Shown one piece after another: positions 40,966-43,768 of a DNA stretch of 43,768 nt. The stretch spans positions 1 to 43,768 of the forward strand of contig URFG01000011.1 of NCBI GenBank assembly GCA_900547095.1, in the 5' to 3' direction. Positions within the stretch are counted from its first letter, which is position 1. Each line of letters starts with the position of its first letter. The stretch comes from an uncultured Oscillospiraceae bacterium. Its GTDB lineage: Bacteria; Bacillota; Clostridia; Oscillospirales; Acutalibacteraceae. The notes beneath the pieces were generated by a model that saw nothing but the letters and a program-made list of their open reading frames with translations, did not search any database and had not been told where the DNA came from. The translations under genes and the position numbers were made by a program.

Positions 40966-41583
40966 TCAGTTTGTGATTTTTATGCTTTCGATTATCGGCT
41001 GATTTTCTTTTGTTACGGTTCCGTTGCTGTCTGTCACAGGGGTGTTTTCCGCAATATCGTCAACGATGTTCATTCCGTCTGTCACTCTGCCGAAAGCCGC
41101 ATACTGTCCGTCAAGCGAGGGATAATCGGCGTGCATTATAAAAAACTGCGAAGAGGCGCTGTTATAATCATTAGCTCTTGCCATTGAGATCACTCCGCGC
41201 GTGTGGGAAAGATCGTTTTCATATCCGTTTGCGCTGAATTCACCTACAATTTTATTTTCACTGCCGCCTGTTCCGTTGCCGAGAGGATCGCCGCCCTGGA
41301 TCATAAATCCGGAGATTATGCGGTGGAATGTAAGTCCGTCATAAAAGCCGGAGCTTGCAAGCGATTTGAAGTTTTCCACAGTTTTGGGAGCAAGTTTTCC
41401 GTAAAGCTCAAGCTTGATAACACCCTTGTCTTTAATGGTGATCTCAGCCGTATCGGTAACGGTAAGGTCGCTTTTTCCTGTGCTTTCGGTTTCGGTTTCT
41501 TTACTGCCGCAGCCTGCAAAAGAAATCACCATAACCGCGCTTAAAAGAAAAGCGAAAAGCCTATTTATTTTCATAATTGTCAT
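40966..41583 (-). CDS. Cyclophilin-type peptidyl-prolyl isomerase lipoprotein
   Basis: A secreted prolyl isomerase anchored by a lipid. A basic N terminus and hydrophobic stretch (LFAFLLSAVMVISFAGC) end in a lipobox-like FAGC. A short Thr/Ser/Glu linker leads to a single cyclophilin domain with FHRIISGFMIQGGDPLGNG, SQFFIMHADYPSLDG and AAFGRV. The start at 41583 (MTIMKINRL) or at 41574 (MKINRL) is not settled, since AAAGGAAA is three bases from the first and twelve from the second. The gene starts inside the end of the carboxypeptidase gene, so the two are coupled. It may fold exported proteins at the wall. Confidence 0.9.
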   Translation of the reverse strand: MTIMKINRLFAFLLSAVMVISFAGCGSKETETESTGKSDLTVTDTAEITIKDKGVIKLELYGKLAPKTVENFKSLASSGFYDGLTFHRIISGFMIQGGDPLGNGTGGSENKIVGEFSANGYENDLSHTRGVISMARANDYNSASSQFFIMHADYPSLDGQYAAFGRVTDGMNIVDDIAENTPVTDSNGTVTKENQPIIESIKITN

Positions 41584-42907
41584 TTTCCTTTCTTTCGTCA
41601 TACGGAATATATTTAACCCGGCGCTTTTTGTTTCTGCCGGAATTAAGACGGATAATAAGAAGTATAAATACTACAATAAATGCTGTTATCAAAATATATA
41701 GAATTTTCATATATTTTGAAGAGAAAAACGATTTGATACCTGCAAGAATCGTAAGAAGCGTGCTTTTTTTAATGTTTTCCTGAGCTATAAGATTTACAGT
41801 GCCGATTTTTTCTTCCGCATAATAAACGTCTGCCTCGGCTATTTTTTCGCCTTTTTTGATCGGTGCGTCAATACTCTTTTTTCCTTTGAAATCAGGCTTT
41901 AGGGTTATTGTGGATTCATCGGCGTCTTTAGGAAGAATGGTTACAAAGCTTTTTTCCACATAGAGCTTTACAAAATCGCTGTCAAAAGAAAGATTTACGG
42001 GAATTTCGCACACGGGCGTGGAAGTATCGGCGGCGGTTTTAAAGGAAAAATTGTTAAAAGCCCATTTATATAGGTTTTTGCTATCGATAAATTCATATCG
42101 GTGTTCTTTATTATTTGTGCAGCCGAAAAGTATGCACATATAATTATATCCGTTGTAGGACGCCGTGCTTACAAGGCATCTGCCTGCCTCGTCTGTAAAA
42201 CCGGTTTTCACGCCTCTTGCGTAAACATAATAATAATTCGTCGTATTATCCTGCAAAAAATTCGTGGTGGAAAGAGTTCTGCCGGAAGAAAGATTTGTTG
42301 CAGGGACCGTGTATCTTGAGCTTTCACAGACTGATTTGAAGGTTTCATTTTTAAGCGCGTATTTTGTTAGAACGGCGGTGTCAGCCGCGGTGGTGTAATG
42401 ATCGTCGTCGTGAAGGCCTACAGGATTTGTATAATGCGTGTTGTTAAGACCTAAGGCTTTTGCCTTGTCGTTCATCATTTTAACGAAGTCATCTATCGAT
42501 CCTCCGTAATATTCCGCAACGAGATACGCACAGTCGCCGTAAGAAGACATCAGGACATAATAGACCATATCTATCTGCCTTACCTCTTCGCCGACCTTTA
42601 ACCCAGAAACGGCACTTCCGGTTCCGCTCACGGTTTTAAGAATTTTATCCGTCATAGCGATTTTCGCTTCAGGATCATATTTTTCGCTTTCGAGCATTAG
42701 AATAACAGTCATTATTTTAGTTATAGAAGCGGGATACATTTTCTGATCCTTGTTTTTTGAATAAAGCTCCTTTTCGGTATCAAGCGAAATGAGCATTGCG
42801 CTTTTCGCATTGATTTCAAAACCCGTCGGCTCATAAGCTAGAGCGGGGACAGATAGGCTGAAAATAATTATTAAGCTTAAAGCTAAGGAAAATATTCTTT
42901 TTTTCAT
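41561..42907 (-). CDS. D-alanyl-D-alanine carboxypeptidase (DacF/PBP5 type)
   Basis: A serine-type low-molecular-weight penicillin-binding protein that trims stem peptides. It has a signal peptide ending SVPALA (cleavage near residue 24), SxxK as PASITK (Ser61, Lys64), and KTG in GVKTGFTDEAG. The middle motif, normally SxN, reads SYG (Ser122-Tyr123-Gly124). A C-terminal beta domain is followed by a membrane span (ILYILITAFIVVFILLIIRL) and a charged tail, an anchor unlike the amphipathic helix of PBP5. The start at 42907 (MKKRIFSLAL, 448 residues) is preferred because CGGAG lies six bases before it. Confidence 0.9.
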   Translation of the reverse strand: MKKRIFSLALSLIIIFSLSVPALAYEPTGFEINAKSAMLISLDTEKELYSKNKDQKMYPASITKIMTVILMLESEKYDPEAKIAMTDKILKTVSGTGSAVSGLKVGEEVRQIDMVYYVLMSSYGDCAYLVAEYYGGSIDDFVKMMNDKAKALGLNNTHYTNPVGLHDDDHYTTAADTAVLTKYALKNETFKSVCESSRYTVPATNLSSGRTLSTTNFLQDNTTNYYYVYARGVKTGFTDEAGRCLVSTASYNGYNYMCILFGCTNNKEHRYEFIDSKNLYKWAFNNFSFKTAADTSTPVCEIPVNLSFDSDFVKLYVEKSFVTILPKDADESTITLKPDFKGKKSIDAPIKKGEKIAEADVYYAEEKIGTVNLIAQENIKKSTLLTILAGIKSFFSSKYMKILYILITAFIVVFILLIIRLNSGRNKKRRVKYIPYDERKENDNYENK

Positions 42908-42925
42908 AGAAATCTCCGTAAATAT

Positions 42926-42953
42926 ATGATATAATAAATAAAGTATATCACAA
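42926..42953 (-). promoter_or_regulatory. Candidate promoter of the carboxypeptidase gene
   Basis: On the minus strand TTGTGA (42948-42953), 16 bases, TATCAT (42926-42931), just upstream of the ribosome site. Moderate match in AT-rich DNA. Confidence 0.45.
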
Positions 42954-43002
42954 TTTTTCAAAAAAATAAAGTATTTACTTTACAGAAAGGCTGAATAAAG
43001 CA

Positions 43003-43707
43003 TTGGTTTATGTTACCGGAGATATGCACGGCTGCCTTGAAAGGCTCTATGACCGTGAATTCCGAAAACTTAAAAAGGGCGATGTTCTTATAATATGCGG
43101 TGATTTCGGTTATATTTTTGACGGATCGAAAACCCAGGAGCAGGTTATAGATTATCTTTCAAAAAGGAAGTTTGTAACCGCCTTTGTGGAGGGAACACAC
43201 GATGATCTTGAAACTATCGGCCGCAGCCGCGTGACCGTGTGGAAAGGCGGAAAGGTCCATAGAATAAAGGGTAATCTTCTTCATCTAATGAGAGGGCAGA
43301 TATTTGAGATAGAGGGCAATTCGTTTTTCACATTCGGCGGAGGCGAAAGTGCCGACAGGGATTTAAGAACGGAGAATGATCTCTGGTGGAGATCCGAAGA
43401 GCCCACGGCGCAGGAGCTTGCAGACGGCGCTAAAGCGCTTGACGATTACGGCTGCAATATCGATTATATCATAACCCACGAGCCGCCGTCTTTAGTAAAA
43501 AGCGCAATGCTTTTAAGGCGCGGAGATATCGACCATGTAAATAAGCTTAACGGTTATTTTGAAGAGATAGGAAGATCCTGCACTTTTAAGCATTGGTATT
43601 TCGGCTCGCTCCACGAGGACAGGCAGATAACCAGCCATTACACCTGCGTATTCAAAAAAATAATCCCCGTAGATTATTTTGAAAAGAAATCGGGCCATTT
43701 TAAATAG
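43003..43707 (+). CDS. Metallophosphoesterase
   Basis: A 234-residue calcineurin-like phosphoesterase. The dimetal motifs run in order: GDMHG at the start, CGDFGYIF, GTHDD in place of the usual GNHD, THEPP and a closing FGSLHEDRQ. It starts with TTG at 43003 (GAAAGG twelve bases upstream); the nearby ATG is out of frame. The substrate is unknown: related proteins act on phosphoproteins, nucleotides or nucleic acids. It is divergent from the carboxypeptidase gene and ends five bases before repeat copy 2. Confidence 0.87.
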   Translation: MVYVTGDMHGCLERLYDREFRKLKKGDVLIICGDFGYIFDGSKTQEQVIDYLSKRKFVTAFVEGTHDDLETIGRSRVTVWKGGKVHRIKGNLLHLMRGQIFEIEGNSFFTFGGGESADRDLRTENDLWWRSEEPTAQELADGAKALDDYGCNIDYIITHEPPSLVKSAMLLRRGDIDHVNKLNGYFEEIGRSCTFKHWYFGSLHEDRQITSHYTCVFKKIIPVDYFEKKSGHFK

Positions 43708-43712
43708 GATTT

Positions 43713-43768
43713 TTAGACAATACAATCAGGATACAACGCTTCTCATAGCGGAAAATTTGTCCGATTAT
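43713..43768 (-). repeat. 65-bp palindromic dispersed repeat, copy 2 (cut by the window end)
   Basis: TTAGACAATACAATC (43713-43727) and the following 35-base core match the reverse complement of copy 1 at 25841-25905, with three core differences, and the first bases of the far arm are present (GATTAT for GATTGT). About nine bases lie beyond the window. Like copy 1 it sits directly after the stop codon of a protein gene. Confidence 0.82.

Noticed and set aside
42935..42976. Repeated AATAAAGTAT before the metallophosphoesterase as a regulatory repeat
   Set aside because: Two short AT-rich copies with no clear spacing to a promoter; likely chance.
1..43768. CRISPR array or insertion sequence
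   Set aside because: No regularly spaced direct repeats, cas genes or transposase were seen; the only dispersed repeat is the 65-bp palindrome.

Overview
The window is a stretch of chromosome from an endospore-forming member of the Clostridia, probably of the Ruminococcaceae/Oscillospiraceae kind. The placement rests on a complete eight-gene spoIIIA operon, a hisS-aspS pair, an mre locus that carries minD and mgsA, a glycine riboswitch on an AGCS symporter, and moderate to low GC. The species cannot be named from the sequence alone.

Left edge (1-905): small accessory genes on the minus strand, one of them frameshifted and toxin-like (DUF6883-like), followed by a partial gene that may encode its partner. 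This patch abuts the 3' end of a tRNA-Arg(CCG), a typical boundary for an integrated element. Next come galE and a Na+/alanine-glycine symporter controlled by a glycine riboswitch with its own terminator.

Minus-strand housekeeping block (3877-18784): thirteen tightly packed genes read right to left. The order is polA, a polysaccharide deacetylase, a fused low-molecular-weight phosphatase/RimI acetyltransferase, tsaD, a lipid kinase, mreB, mreC, mreD, mrdA (PBP2), a MinD-like ATPase, mgsA, hisS and aspS. It links DNA repair, tRNA modification, rod-shape wall synthesis and aminoacylation.

Plus-strand block (18879-31075): dus, which has a consensus promoter and an apparently leaderless mRNA, then yebC, spoIIIAA-AH behind a candidate sigma-E promoter, an Asp23-family gene, and a four-gene GldA/GldF/GldG/DUF4340 ABC system. 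A 65-bp palindromic repeat follows the Asp23 gene. A nearly identical inverted copy lies at the right end of the window.

Carbohydrate island (31097-40866): an RpiR regulator diverges from a GH127-like enzyme, an L-rhamnose-isomerase-like protein, RhaD aldolase and a GH78 alpha-L-rhamnosidase. Three TTTTGATA motifs lie in the shared promoter region. Together they form most of an intracellular L-rhamnose route, but no kinase or transporter is present. A convergent GH2 beta-mannosidase with its own AraC regulator follows.

Right end (40931-43768): a cyclophilin-type lipoprotein, a DacF-like D,D-carboxypeptidase with an unusual SYG motif, and a metallophosphoesterase. No phage particle genes, IS elements or CRISPR arrays were seen. 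I found no convincing wholly new system. The most distinctive items are the phosphatase-RimI fusion, the palindromic repeat pair and the kinase-less rhamnose cluster.
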